Positions 49,001 through 62,800 of a DNA stretch of 64,000 bases are shown here, one piece after another. The stretch lies in NCBI GenBank assembly GCA_023053545.1, contig JAKZAN010000001.1, positions 5,600,565 through 5,664,564 on the forward strand, given 5' to 3'. A program made the position numbers and the translations under genes. The stretch is from Lepidurus packardi (lineage: Eukaryota; Arthropoda; Branchiopoda; Notostraca; Triopsidae). A model generated the notes under the pieces. It did not search any database, was not told the DNA's origin, and saw only the letters and a list, made by a program, of their open reading frames with translations. Numbering within the stretch: position 1 is the stretch's first letter; the number at the start of each line of letters is the position of its first letter.

Positions 49001-50089
49001 AGTTTTACGTTGTTATGGACCGTTGCCAGCCACAGTCAATTGTACGAGTACAAATTTAGCCTGCGACCCTACGGCGTAAGTCTTCTCTGCCCTTTAATTG
49101 CCACCTCTCCTTCTGTTACATTCTGAAATGCTAACATGTGTATAGGGTTTATCAATCGTATTCTAAATGCCAAGATTCCTTATTCCTTATTTCCGTAGGG
49201 AGAAAGTCGAGAAGCTAAAGAATGGATCATCCCAGCTGAGCAATCTGGCTCTAGCACCTTCTTGCACAGTCAAGCCTATGTGCTTCGTGGCTTGGAGCCA
49301 GGGAAAGCCTACCAAGTGACTTTACAGTCCCGAAATCGATTTGGATGGAGTCAGCACTCCGACACGCTCATTTTGTACGCCGGCAACGATGAAGAAGACT
49401 TTTCTTGGACGTCAAATCCCTCTGTTACGAATTTTACCATGAGCATTACCGAAACGAGCAGCACTTCGACCCCAAGCATTTCTCTAGAATCGACTACTTT
49501 ATCCGTCGTCCTTTCTGAAACGACGACCACGAGCGTGCTCACCACATCTGTCGCTACAACCACGGAATTCAGTAGCCACGTGGCCCTCGATGAACACTTT
49601 ATAAGCTCAAACGATCCTGAGGATGATAACGAGCTAGAGAGCGAGTTTCCAGACAAAGTAAAGGAATCCGAGCCGATCAAAGAGGCTCAAGACGAAGACA
49701 TGGAAGACATCTTGGCTCAAGAGCAGCTAATCGAAGAGGAGAAGCAAGAGGCGTTAGATAACGTGGGGTTAGATAGCCCAGACTATCTTTTGCCGCCAAT
49801 TATCGACCCCATCCTCATCGATTCCACAACAGAAACGATAATGACCACTGATACCACCACCACCACGGCTGCTACCACAACCCTAACTGCGTCTACAACA
49901 ACCGAAGAGGCGATTAGCAGCACAGTCCCTGTGCCTGTTGTCGAATTGTCGATCCTAGAGAAGAAAATTGTGGTCAATACTCGCAATCCAGCAGAAATGG
50001 GGCTCAGGAGTGCTGTCAATAGCGCAGCGGCCCCTGCTCTTTGTTTCTATCTACTTTTCCTCTGGTTCCTCGTCACTCGCTTTCTCTAG
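46054..50089 (+). CDS. Klingon/Wrapper-like GPI-anchored Ig-superfamily adhesion protein (complete, 9 exons, 660 aa)
   Basis: Extracellular adhesion molecule, probably on neurons or glia. Exons: 46054-46129, 46812-46910, 47005-47202, 47428-47549, 47662-47830, 47939-48036, 48385-48559, 48921-49075, 49199-50089. All phases agree. Order: signal peptide (1 to about 23), three Ig domains (about 26-124, 125-221, 222-312; each with a Cys pair, a Trp, and a D-x-G-x-Y-x-C motif such as DRGIYSC, ESGQYTC or DLGNYSC), one FN3 domain (about 313-418; RGLEPGKAYQVTL, SRNRFGWS), a Ser/Thr-rich and acidic stalk (about 420-635), and a C-terminal hydrophobic tail after NSAAAP that reads as a GPI-attachment signal. 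Three Ig plus one FN3 plus GPI is the layout of Drosophila Klingon and Wrapper. Which of the two is the closer relative is not resolved. The start has a good caaaATG context. Stalk length is unusual. Confidence 0.9.
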
Positions 50090-53000
50090 CCTTTTCCTTT
50101 CGAAAGAAAAATTTCGCAAATTTTTACGTTCCTAAGCCGCTTAGTATTTGCTGGTCTAGTTTAGTAATTTCAGTCACGTGATCGGATCCAAGATGGCCGC
50201 CAAAACTCACCCCACCCCAAATGTTATTATTTCCATTTTATTTAGTGGGAATCAGGAAAATATAACAAAAAGTTGTACTGCTTCCAATCTTGTCTTTCCC
50301 AAATCGTACCATGTCTTTTTAATGTATATGTGACACTTTCACACAGGCTATTTTGAACTCGTGGGGTAGGAAACCTGAGTCAAGGCAATATTTGGAACTC
50401 CAGGATAAATATGTGAGATTCTTTGGGAACCCCTTTTTGCCGAAAACTAGTTTTGCAAGAGGAGAGCGCTCCAAACTCGTTTGTAGCCTCAGGAATCTTC
50501 TTTTGGGTTTTAAAATTAGAGAACTTTTTGCTTTTGGCACCAAATCCGACAAAACGTTTTAGGAAAAGGCAAATGAGGTCTTTTTACGCTCATTTTGCTG
50601 TGCTAATGGGATTTTCTTTTGGTTCTTTCTTTTCCCATCATAAGATTGCGATTTAACCAGGCGGAGCGAGTCGTCTTTAATAGAATTTTATGGTTAGAAA
50701 TACGACACAAAAAGGAGGTAAATTACAGCGCAAAACTTTCGCGTGCATTCCAAGTTTTAATGTGGCGAAAACAATTGGGTAATTTTGCTAAATTTCCTCA
50801 TATGTTAAGTTTTCCCTTTTTTGTTGTTGTGGCTTTAACGAGACTTCACAACCTACAAGGCTTTCCTTTTGTTCAGCTATTTGACCGTAGGACGTTTTAT
50901 TTGAGTTCCCAGTCTTCCCTCAGAGTGACGGAATGGCTCGGTTTTAGCAGCTGCTCCGACGTCTTGTCGTGCCAGCTGCATCGGCGTATGTTGCTCTCCC
51001 GCCTTCATAATTTCATCCCAAGCCAATGGTTCAGTACTGATCTGGGCTTTATACTGTTTAGAAGTACTGACCTTATGAGCTCCTAAACTAATTTTTATTA
51101 GACTGTGAACGAGTGAAGTGACCTCAATTTTCAGCTTCGGCTTGCCTGTTGGTCTTTATATTGTTCAAAACTCTTATCTTCATTGTTCTTAAGTGCGTGG
51201 GGTTTTAGTGTAGGCTACAGCAGTTTCCATTTCAGTGGTCGAAATCCATGGATCTTTGGACTAACATTCATTCGTTTTGTGATTGCAAACCAGGTAAAAG
51301 AAAAGTTTGTAACAATCTGTTTCTTTTTTGTTTCAAACTCACGAACATGCTTTCGCAAATGCAAACTGCTTATTATTGTTTTTACTCAATATGCTATAAG
51401 AAGGGAGGGGAAGGTTATTAAAAGAGCTACGAACTCGAGAGAAGTGCTATTTTCAAATTCCGAAGTGGCAAAACTATTCTTATAAGCTTGGGGCAGCTAT
51501 CTGAATCCAAAAAAGTCATTGGTTGTTCGTAGCACTAGTGTTTTGCTATTGGTTGATCTAGTTATTCACTTTTTACGTATTTAGTATATTACCAGTAGCG
51601 GAATGATAACGTTCATAATTGTAATAGTGACTAAAAGATAGTCATAACATAAAATGTATAGAGGAATAATACTAATGGTAATTGGGCAAGTTAAGTGTAC
51701 GGTATAGATTAAGACTTTTATCCCCACTTGATACAACTTTCAAGAGATTTATTACATGGCTTGACATTGCCATCCGAAAAGTAGTAGGCACATGTTAATT
51801 CATTTAAGAATTTTACGAGAACTTCTGACTGAATATGCATATATAATACTCTCCTTCTCTTTTTAAGCGTTCATCTCTTAATGCTTTTAGCAGAACAAGG
51901 GAAAGGGCAGGTTCATGTGAAAATGCTTTTTGCAGGATCTCACACACAGCCCTAGCTAAATAACTTTGGAGACTCGTCTCAAAGCCCCCATTTCCCCCAA
52001 CCTTTTAGCCTCCCATTCTTCATTCATGTGTACCTTTTGGTATGGGTTCGTTCCAGCCTCGCCTTGTGTGCTTACCAATGCAACATTCGTGCCTTAGTTT
52101 GAACAATATTGAAAACGAATAACACTTGGCAATCTGACAACGCAAAAACCCCCTCTCAAATTTTAACTGAGAAACTGCGAAAACCTTTAAGCCTTCTATA
52201 CCGTATGTATTGTATATTGAAAGAGGTCATTGACGTGCAAAGCTATTTATTATGCACGTTTTGGCATGGGCAGGATGACAAGAACTCCTTTAGCTTCAAG
52301 CTTTATATTCTGAAACTTGAGGCGCCATGTGTGCTTATACGGGTAAGAAATGTTGGAGCTGATAAGCTTATCGCATCTCGAAAGTCGCGTCATTTTTTAA
52401 CATAGAGTAATGAATGACGTGACGAGTGTTGGCCTGCCTGTAAAACATATCTCACGAGCCATGTGTTTTCTTGGAGCATATCTCGCCACTGTTTTGTGTT
52501 TTTTGTTCGACGTCAAAGACCGCCTGCTGTTGGGACATTCGTGGGTTATGTATTTCACCATCCCGCATGTTATTTAACATAAATTGTTGAACTGCTTAGC
52601 GAGTCTACTACCTTGAAGTGTCGCATTGTGCGGTTCTTGTGTACACTGTGCGGATAACAGACGCAAAGCTAAAGCGCCCCTATTTTGGTTGCTATAATGT
52701 GTACAGTAAAAAGGCGAGGGGAGGAACTGCTGATGTTATAGTCCACTGATAGAGAAAACTGCACAACGCACAAGCCCCAACCATATGGCCCTCATGTGGG
52801 CGGGCTTGGTGCTCCTCTTGTTCCCACATATATTCTTCTTTTCCATGAAAAAGATATTACATATTTTTTTATTTGTCTCTATCTGGAGACCAAAATTAGA
52901 ATAGTTCCCACTGTCCACACCCTGAACCTGTTTTAGTTTAAGGTCAATAAATTCCACGTTTTATTGACATGCACCCGAAGCTTCGCCGAAGAGTTTATGT

Positions 53001-53876
53001 CAATAGCCGGGTCTTTGGATATCTCGATCTCCTGATATATTTTCTTTGGCGGGGCTAGTTGTCGTTAGTTTATTCTCATCTTGTATTTCTTTTCTTTTTC
53101 CTTTTGGGAATAGTGCAGGTGCCAAAGACCGCAGAAAGGATGTAAGCGGATAAGAAGTAAAAGAACACCGACGCCATTGCAATTGCACCTTCACTTAAGC
53201 TGTGGTTGCCGGTTGCCAAGTGATCAAAAAAAGCTACAAGATACAAGAGTGGCACCAAGTGTCATTCTTCTTCCTATTCTGTTTCTAACTGCCATTTACA
53301 TTCGCTAAAGAAGAGATGCTAACGTAAGCATCATTAGTAATAGTAGAGTACTTCCTACCTTCTCCCACATGACTTTGGGGAGTTTAAAAGTTAAGATTCC
53401 CCTTCTCAACGAAAAGAGAAAGAAGACGCTCCTTTGCCAAGTTATTTTCGCACCCGTTGACAACATACAAAACTCCACAACGGGAAGAAAGGGCCAAGAA
53501 GTTGGCCTCAGAACTTGGTAGGAGAAACATCACTAAATTCGCTCGTCTCTCTTTGAAGATTATTTTATCTTCATCGTGCTTTGCGAGTGTCTGTGAAAAC
53601 TGATAACTGAATCCAGAAGCGCAGATTCAAATTACAGATTAGAAAATCGAAGTTTCCAGATTGAATTAAAAACCTGAAACGATCCAAGGCTAAGCTAAGG
53701 GAGGGAAAAACGAAAAAGCTTAAGGGGCTTGATAACTCGAGCAGTGTTGTGTTAATTGCTTACAGTTTCGAGATTGAAATCAAAGCAATTGTAGCAAACG
53801 ATAACTAAGCTGGTTCTGCAGACAGAGATAAACCAGCTCGGTAAAAGAAAGAGAAGTAGACCCGTAAAGAACAATC
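50090..53876. other. Intergenic region, no gene recognised; 5' UTR of PHLDB-like gene at right end
   Basis: The longest frame here (50619-51086) opens from TTG and shows no domain. I see no RNA gene or notable repeat. The last few hundred bases before 53877 (from about 53580) are purine-rich and probably contain the transcription start and 5' UTR of the following gene. Confidence 0.55.
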
Positions 53877-56800
53877 ATGCTGGCTGGCTATAGCCCAAGT
53901 GCGCGGTACGAAGGATATTGTAATCCGCCAGCTCGCAAAACATACCCTGCTCCTCCTGCAAATCAACAGCACCCAGCACGGGTTTCGCGGCCTTCACCCA
54001 CTCTGAGCACGGCTGAGCGCCTAGAAGTCATGGAAGATGGCTACTCGGTCAAAGTACGAACAGATGAGCCTCATCTGGTTAGCCTAGGGTCGGGTCGGTT
54101 AAGCACCGCTGTGACCATCCACCCTTTACAGGAAGGTAAAAGACATTCTAAAACAACTCAGATTTGTATTTATCTTCCTTTACATTTTCTCGGTCCATTT
54201 TTATTCTCTTTCTAAACCTCCCTGGACAACTTCCCCCTTAACCTTAAAAGAATGATTTATTGAATTGTTTATGTGTCTATCCCTGCGTGGAAAATAGGAA
54301 GAACGGTACTAGGCTGCGGAGGAGGTTCCAGCTGGAACACTGACCCTTTTAACCAGCCAGAACAACCGGATATACTGGTCAACGGGACGGGCGTTGAGGG
54401 AGTCCATTGTTACATCGACAATGACCATGGCATGGTCACACTATATCCTTTTGCTGAGATGATTTCCGTTGATGGGCTGCGAGTTACTTCACCCCTCCGC
54501 TTAAGCCAAGGTAATGTATCAATTTTGACAACTTCTAACGATTTTCCAATATATTTGAAAAATCGCCGTTTCAAATGTATAATTTGTAAATAAATAATAT
54601 TATTTAATAATACTACACCGATAAGAAGGCGTAAGCCTACGTTCGTAATGGATGCATAATAAAAATCATAGTAGAATAACTCGAAAATGCTAGCAATTTC
54701 AGAATTTTCCTTTCCGTACAAGTAACAAACTTCTTGATCGCTAAATGGACTTTGCAAATTGACCAATCACACTGCTTGTCCGTTGTTTAGACCAATCATT
54801 TCATTTCTATCAATCTTTCATTTCTTTTCATTTCTTTCAATCAATCATGTAATTTCTAGCCTACTTCGACGCTTAGGTAGGGCTCTCAACACGACATCAC
54901 TTCTAAATTTCCAGTTATTTAATCGAATGAAATGCTCCTTTAATTGACTGTGTAGTTTAAAATGAATTTCTCTACCTAAGCGTAGTAGTAGGCTAGAAAT
55001 GACAGGATTAGTCTAAATGCCTGGAAAAGCACATGTGATTGGTCAATTTTCAAAGTCAATGTACCCATCAGTAAAGTTACTGTACGTACAGTTACTAATT
55101 ACATACTTACTGACAAAGAAAGATAACACATTCTTTGAGATTACTAGACTGATTGAAAAGGTTTAGGTTGTCCTTTCTTATTCCTTTGAGGCTAAACTCT
55201 TCGCGTTAAGACCCTTTATTAGACCACACCCAGTTCTTCCACCATGGGCGAAAGGTGCCCCAGCCACCCAGCAAGTTATCCAAATGCCTTGGGCTAAGTC
55301 CTTTCCCACTGCCGGCTTTTGGTCGGGAAGTAGAAGAGACACCCAACAACTGCGCTTAGCATAGGTAGTGTATAGAATAGGATAATACAGGCCCTCTTTC
55401 TTCGTCCTGTTTTATACGGCCCCAGTGTCCAGTTGACCCCAACCGTCTCGTTTGGTTTCACGTTAAGCTGGGCTATAGAGCATTGTCTCCCAAGTGTGAG
55501 TGTTTAATGTGAGCTTCAGACGCCACCCAAAGATTAGACTTGTTGCACAGTGTGTTTGAGTAAGAAACCTGTTGATTGTTCCAAAAACAGCTGGGATTTT
55601 GTGTTGAAAGTGTTAGGAAATCATGGTTCATTTCAACACCTGGAATTGGGGAAATCTTGAAAGTTAACAAGTAAAAGATTTATATTGCCTCCCATAGCAA
55701 CACGATTGATAGATGACACTTTTAATGTGATTTTAACGACCATCCTAATTTCACCACTCTCTCATGAAATGTTGAAATAATCCCAAAGGAATATATGTGG
55801 ACAAAAGTGGGAAGTTTAGAGAGTTCAAGACGAAGTGAATTATAGGCCCTGTCAAGAATAAAATCAGGGGCGTGGCTTAGGTCATGCAATAGTAATTTTC
55901 TAAATTATAAAGCCCCAAGTTCCAAACTTGCGTAATGCAATTTCTGTACGGAAATTCAATTCTAGCTCAAGTTTTCGCCCAGATGCCTTTTTCTGTCGTT
56001 GCATGTTGAGGAATTGAGGTCAGTTTCCTCGTTTTGCGCCTTTAACAAGCTTTTTACAGTTGTTTCTGGGTTCACCACAACACCAAAGACTTGACTTCAG
56101 GATCCTCCACTTTCGTATTTTTATTCTTGAATTCAGTCTTGATTTTTTGTAGTTCTGTTTGACTGTTCTTTTATTTGTATTTCGGAATACTGTGAGTTGT
56201 TTGCCCTTGCCGAAGGATAGTAACGAGCTAAGGAAGCCCTGCTAGTTAAATTGAAAGTACAGAACCTTTCCCATTGGTTTTGGTGTGCGTTACCCTAATT
56301 TCCGGTTCGGTTTGTCCTTCTGTTAAATTACTAACACGCGCTGCGAGAATGGGGATGGAGGAAAGGGTGGGGTTGGGAGGATATTTTTACCCAAATCAAC
56401 TCCTTGGTTAGCAAAAGATTTGGGAAGAGAAGGGTAGGGTGTGTAGTGGGAAAAGAATGTGTGTACTTTCTTCTTTTTCATGTTTTCGAGTTAGCGTACA
56501 GCCAATGAGGCGAAGAATAGACTTTTATTTTTGAAATTTTCTAGAGTCGTTTTTTTCAGGGGGGTGGGGGATTATTCACATAACTCCTTTTACCACTCGA
56601 CGAAAAAGGGTTACGTGTGAAAAGGACGTTCAGGTTGGCACGTTGGCCAAGACTAATTTCCTTTTAGTGTTATTTTCCTTTCCTGAATTGTTTGACTTGG
56701 CTTTTAATCGACCCAAAACGCATTGACGTTTTATATTCAGCTCTGTGGAATTTAAAGACAATTTTTACCTTGTTACAGCTCACAATTAAGGTAGTTTCGC

Positions 56801-59800
56801 GATAATTGATCTGGTTATTTTGAAATCACGGTACTGTATGATAGTATGAGAAGAAGAACCATTCTCATGAAGACAATAGAAAATAATACTTTTCTGTTAT
56901 TGTTTACGTTTAAAGGTTGTATGCTGTGTATTGGACGCTCGAATTACTTCCGGTTTAATCATCCTCAAGAGGCTCAGCTCATGAAGACCATTCTGCCCAA
57001 CACGCGAATTTCGGGCGTGCCCATCAATTTTTGTCCGGGTAAGCCAAAAAAATAAAATAAAATGAAAAAAATCTTGACAGTTCTCTTATTGTTTTCACAA
57101 CTTTTATTGTTAGCTTCAAAATATGCAAATGGCCTTTAGCAATGTAAAAAATTTTATGACTAGTGACAAGCCAACCAAAAGAACATGGTCCACGTAGAGA
57201 TAACAGTCAAAAACATTGCTTTGCTTGCTGGCCACGTTGCGGTCAGTCAAGCATTGAATTTTAAATCATACAAAAAATAGTAATAAAAACTTACACACAA
57301 ATCCTTTTCGACGTCGGCTGTTATGCATCTTTCTAAAAGATTATGAAACTTTTCTCAACATTTCCTAAAGGTTTTTGTAACTTTTAAAAAAAAATTCATA
57401 CGATTTTGTCAGAAAAAATCTTATAAAACTGTTTGTTTCATTGTTTATGTTGTTGTTTACGTTTTTTGTAATTGTTTGTGCAACATTTTGCAAATTTTGC
57501 CAAATTTTGCAGATTTACTAAAAGTGTCTTTGATCAGCTAAGTTTTCTTACGTTCTTCTGAACTTTCTTTAAATAAAAAAATCCAATATTATTTGACAAT
57601 TTTAATTTTTAAGGAATGGACAATCCTGAGTATTTTCACGTGAACGGAAATCGGGACCGCGAGCAGCCTCCGTTGCCTCCTCAACGCCAGGGTATGCCTA
57701 TTCGGCCCGCCCCCATCCACCCTATCCGGACGGAGGATTTGCTAGCTGAATTGGCAGAACTGGAGCAAATTTCTTCTCCGCGTTACCAAGACTTGCCTCG
57801 ACAATCCGTTCAACCTCAGTCTCGAATCTGGGATAAGCGTGCTCGACAATCTCCTTCTTTTACGCCTCTCCATCCCACTCGACCTCCCTCACCCCCTTCC
57901 CAGCCGCAATACATCGGCGAGTATTTACATCCGCGGACTTTAAACTTCCGAGATGAGTCGCCGTCTCCGAGGACCATCCCTAACTTAGCGTCCTCGCCCA
58001 AAGTCTTCTCTCCGACGACGCCAACTGCCAATTTGCCGGCGAGCAGCGTCTTGCGTGGTCGATCAGCCACGCCTACGGGACCAGTAGTGGCTCCGCCGCC
58101 TGGTCACAAACGAACCAATTCGGCCGGCAGATGCATTACACCCGCAGGGCATTTGCGTAAGCAAGGTTCGCAGTGCAGTTTGGAGGAATTGGCTGCATGT
58201 GAAGAGGAATTGCGCGAAAAACGGAGAAAGGTAGAAATACAAAAATGCAAAAGTGGGGAAAAACTCAGTTTTTAATTCTTGTGTTTGAGTAGGCGCAAGA
58301 GGAGCGAGTAAGAGAGCAGGAGGTGGAGAAAGTGGAGCGAGCTAGGTTGGATGAGATCCTGAATATGTGTGCAGAGTATGAGAAGCAAGTAGAAGAGGAA
58401 AAATTACAAGAGACTCGGAAAAAATCCGGCGCCAGTGACTCAAACATAGGTCTGTTGCCTCCTTGTGCTGCTGTAGGGCCCGAAAACGGAAGTGACGCGA
58501 TGGAATTATTCAATGTTCATGGGGGTTTGAAAGATAAACCGCCTCTTTCGCCCGGACACACTCTTTTGCTACATCCAAACAGGTAATGGAATATTTATTC
58601 TAGTTTATAATACTTCTCTGTTACGTTCCCACTTTTATTCTCCGTGGTGCTGAAACTCTGTCAACGGATGTGGGCAATTTGCGTCAGGATTTTGTAGTCA
58701 CTCTTCCGCTCTTGTTTGCATATTTCGAATAGAATTCAAAATAGACTTTGGAAAGCGACGGTGTTCGTTTGAAGGTCTTAAAGAGGACAATAAATCATTA
58801 AAATATAATTAAGAATAGTAATGAATCACTATACATCATTACATTTAAAAGTAACAAGTCTTTCAGTAACAATAAATCTTTACCTTCTAAAATGTAAATA
58901 AGTCATTAATTAAGAATGGTAATCAATCAGTAAAATGGATTATTAGAAATCTTTAAATGTCAAGGAAAATAAGGCACGTTCTTTGTTTTCCTTCGTGCTA
59001 GGGAAAATAAAGGTTAGTTTGAGGGTAAAATGTAATTTTAAGGATTCTGTTTAAGATAGTTTATTTCCCAGTTTAATAAAAGAAGTAGTGCAGGGGCTTC
59101 TATGTAGTTTTAACATATACTTAATCCGCATTAAGCGTAACTTAATCCGCAAGTTAAGGCGTAACTTAATCCGCAAGTATTAAAAACTGGTGGCGTAGCC
59201 AAAATTCGTGAAATCGTGTAGGATGAAAGAGAGAGTGAAAAGTGAAGGGGAAAGTCGCTTTGTGTGTTAATGAGCTGGGGCAGAAGGAGAGCCAAAAGCC
59301 AAGCCCTCTGTAAAAAGATCAGGAGGCCAAAGTTCTTTCTAAATGAAAAAGGAAAAATGAACAGAGAGGCTATCTGTATGTGTAACGAGTTGGTTAGTTA
59401 AGACCGTAGGAATAACGAATGGATCGCCTCCAGCTTAATCGTTTTCTTTGCCCCTTTTTCAACACACAACACCTGTTGTCTTAGCTTTGCTTTTTTGGGA
59501 AAGGAACCTTATTAAAATTGATATAAACGCCTTATGACAGTTTGGATAGTCAAAATTGGCGCCTTTTTTAATTCATCGAAGCTAAAGTTCGCGTCTGTCA
59601 ATAAATCGATACTAAAATACTACACGCATGGCTTTGAGCGCATTTTAGGTCGTTTGAGCCATGTTTGACTGACTGATTTATTAGGAGTAAAGAAAGGAGA
59701 GTTTCGAAGGCTGTAATTTATATAAAGAATAGAGAAATGCCGGTGGCTAGAACAGTTTATTGTTAGCCTTTTAACAGCGTTAGGGTTCAAAAGAGCTTTA

Positions 59801-62800
59801 GTGTGGTGTGAACAAGCCTAGCGAGTAGTTGCATTTACTGCACTATCCAATTATTGTGAATGTCAGTTTTATTTTCGTAATTTCTGTAATCAATTAAGTA
59901 TCAAGCGTACCTTAATTTCGTCTATTATTCTTCGAGATTAATTCTGTTAAATTTTGGGTGCAACTTCATATGTGAAAAGGAGATATGAATGAGCTCTACA
60001 CTTGAAAGTTGAATTAAATACGAATTTTTTGGCGACCAGGATCAAAACCAATGGATCCTTGCCACGTGATAAGCGCATCCCTTCGCCCACGACGTCGCGA
60101 TCCAAGTTGGTAGCCTCATCCGAAGATGAGCTCAACGGGATCTTCAATGTGGACACCTCAACGGGTTATTCCGACAACCGTTCTGCAATTCCTCATGCTA
60201 GCAGCACCACACCTCTCTTTTCAAGTCAAACATTGCCCCGACCTTCACCGAGTTCTAATTGCTGCCAAAGTCCTTATGAAAACGTGACTTCGCCCACTCA
60301 GCTCACGACGTCGGCCTCCACTTACTTCACGTATCCACATAGTCCCCGCACGAGGATCAAAACAACGCTGGGCAAAGATAACACTTCAAGAGCTTCCGAC
60401 ACCGATAAAATGGCCGTATCGGACCAGCAACAGCAACCGCATCCTAATCATGCCAATGCGACTGCAATGGGAACGCTCAGCAATAGCAACCCATCTCTCA
60501 ACATTCTCGTAATCAATGGGAACGTGGTACGACCCGGAGTGTCGACAACCGTAACCAAGCCTTCAGCCAGGGACACGGACAAGTCACCTGGTCTAGTGAG
60601 TGTTGGCGCGGAATCCGTCTTTGCTGCGACCAATATAGTGGACGGAAGTCCTGTTGACACCCATGCCTCCAATGCGGATCTAGAAGCGTTGAAAACACAA
60701 GTCCAGCAAGTAGTCAGCGAACGCAAGCGTGTGTTGTGTGTTTTGGCCACTTTGAAGAGTCGGGTGCTCGAGACGGAGAACCAAGTCGATGAAGCAGTTC
60801 GTGAGGTAAGGAATGCGACTTTTTACTTGATAAGGAATGGATTAATTCGAAAACATTGATAAGATACCTTTTCAAGTAGAGTGCGACGTAACTTTTCAAG
60901 TTTCCAAGCGTTTCCCCCCAGTCTCATTTGTAAAATTGGTTTTGACAGCTAGTTAATTGTGATGTTTAATGTTTGAATTTGATGTTTTTTTTCTTTGTGG
61001 GTGCTGGATTTTGTTAGCTCGAAATGGAAAAAGCCTTGTTGGTAGGCGAAAAGGAATCACAGAAAGAACGTTTGATCCAAGAAGAGAAGCATATTAGCAA
61101 GTTAAAGGAACAGGATATAGAGTTGGAAAAGAGTTTGGAAGCGTGGAGGAAAAACGAAGAGGAAAGAATCAGCGAGGCCCGATTACGTATGGACGAGGCT
61201 GAGCAAGAATTAAGCAGGTTAGTGATACCTTTTTTTCCGCGCTGCCTTGCAGTGGAGTTTTCGGATACCAAGAGGGGGGTCTTACTCTTTTACAGATTGG
61301 AAAAACAAAGCGAGGGCTTTCGTGGAAACGCCGATGAAGAGACGGCTTTGTTGGAGCAGCTAAAGCACCAGCATGAAGTCTTGGAATCTGAGCGAAAGGT
61401 AACAAAGAAATAATAGTTTAAAAACACTTTTTTGAACAAGTTGGGATTGTTATCTTTAGTCGTTTGAAGATTTGGAATTCTATTTGATGGAAGGTATGGC
61501 ACACCGAGAAGAAGAACGGGAGAATTTACACCGAGAAATGGCCGGTATGGAGCTTAAGTTGCTCCAGCGGAAGCAATCTGTCAAGGACTTGCAAGAACAA
61601 CAAAGGCAAGGGGCCGAAACGGCACGAAGAGAAGCAGCAGACTTAGAAGCGAGGAGGGCGAGATTATTCAAGGACATAGAGCAAGTACGAGAAAGGGCCA
61701 AAGCCAAAGCGATTGGTTCATTGATTACGACGTTTTTAATGCGTTTTTCCTCAGTTCTGTTTTACCTTTTATTTTTAATTTAGTTTCTTTAAACGTCGAT
61801 TTTTTTTCAGTTTTTAATATAATTTCTTAGACTTCTAAAAAATTTTGATTGAAGTCCTTTGTATGTGGAAAGTAAACAACAGTTTGAATTTAAGGGGATT
61901 TTAAATTCATCTTTTAATTCTGAATCTTTTCCAATTTAGTCAATTTTGTTTATATTTGGGTACTATACCTATTGATATTTCGAGTTTTATTTTGGAATGT
62001 GATCCTTTTATTGAAATGTTTATTTAAAAAGATCTTCTAAATGCAAAAAAAAGTATTTCAAAAGACTCCGGGACATAAGTTGGTGTTTTATTTCTTTAAT
62101 GAGATGGATGACTTAATTAGTAGGTAATTAAAAACGATTATTTTCTATAGGAGCGTGCCAGACTTTGTTCGTTACAAGGTCAATTGGAAGAACTGTTGCG
62201 AAAAGGCGGTCCTGAGCTTGGTAGCAGCAATAATAGCCTCGATTCCATGGCTGAATACTCTTCAGATCCAGACGAGGTAAAAAATAAAAAAAAGGAGGAA
62301 TTTCTTTTCCGGGGGTGACGGTTGTTATTTAAATTTCGACAGTTTGTTTATTTTATTTGGCAGGGAGTTACATTGCTCGGAAAAGTTAGTTTACGTAGTG
62401 ATGAATGATTTGTAAAGGTTTTGAATATTCATTTTTGTATATATTTATATGTTTGTATATTTTTTAAATAGGGTAATGTTCAAGAAGTAGAAAAGCGGTT
62501 GCACGAGTTAAGACGACTAGGGCATTCGCAAGATGATCTGGACCGGATCGAAAAAGTGGCTACTTCCTCCCAATTTGATACAGCAGGAATTCTGGGGCGG
62601 AAAACGTCTGCCACTTTGCAAGAAATCGAGCGAAATCGTCAAATGATTCTGGTCAAACAAGGTACATTTTACTAAACAAAAAATTGGGGGGTTTTCATGG
62701 TTATTTATTGAGATTTTTATACTTTCGCGTAAAAGGTACTCAAGTGTTGGAGCATGAAAGAAAGAGGGTTGCTGAACTAAAACGACGCGTGCAAGACGAA

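Noticed and set aside
50619..51086. 155-codon plus-strand frame between the adhesion gene and the PHLDB-like gene
   Set aside because: It opens from TTG, has no recognisable domain, and its composition looks like chance.
61685..61783. Continuation of the PHLDB-like exon past gtacga (VRERAKAKA and on)
   Set aside because: It looks coil-like for a few residues, but no donor downstream gives the phase needed by the next exon, and it soon becomes T-rich and hydrophobic. The donor at 61685 is preferred, with some doubt.
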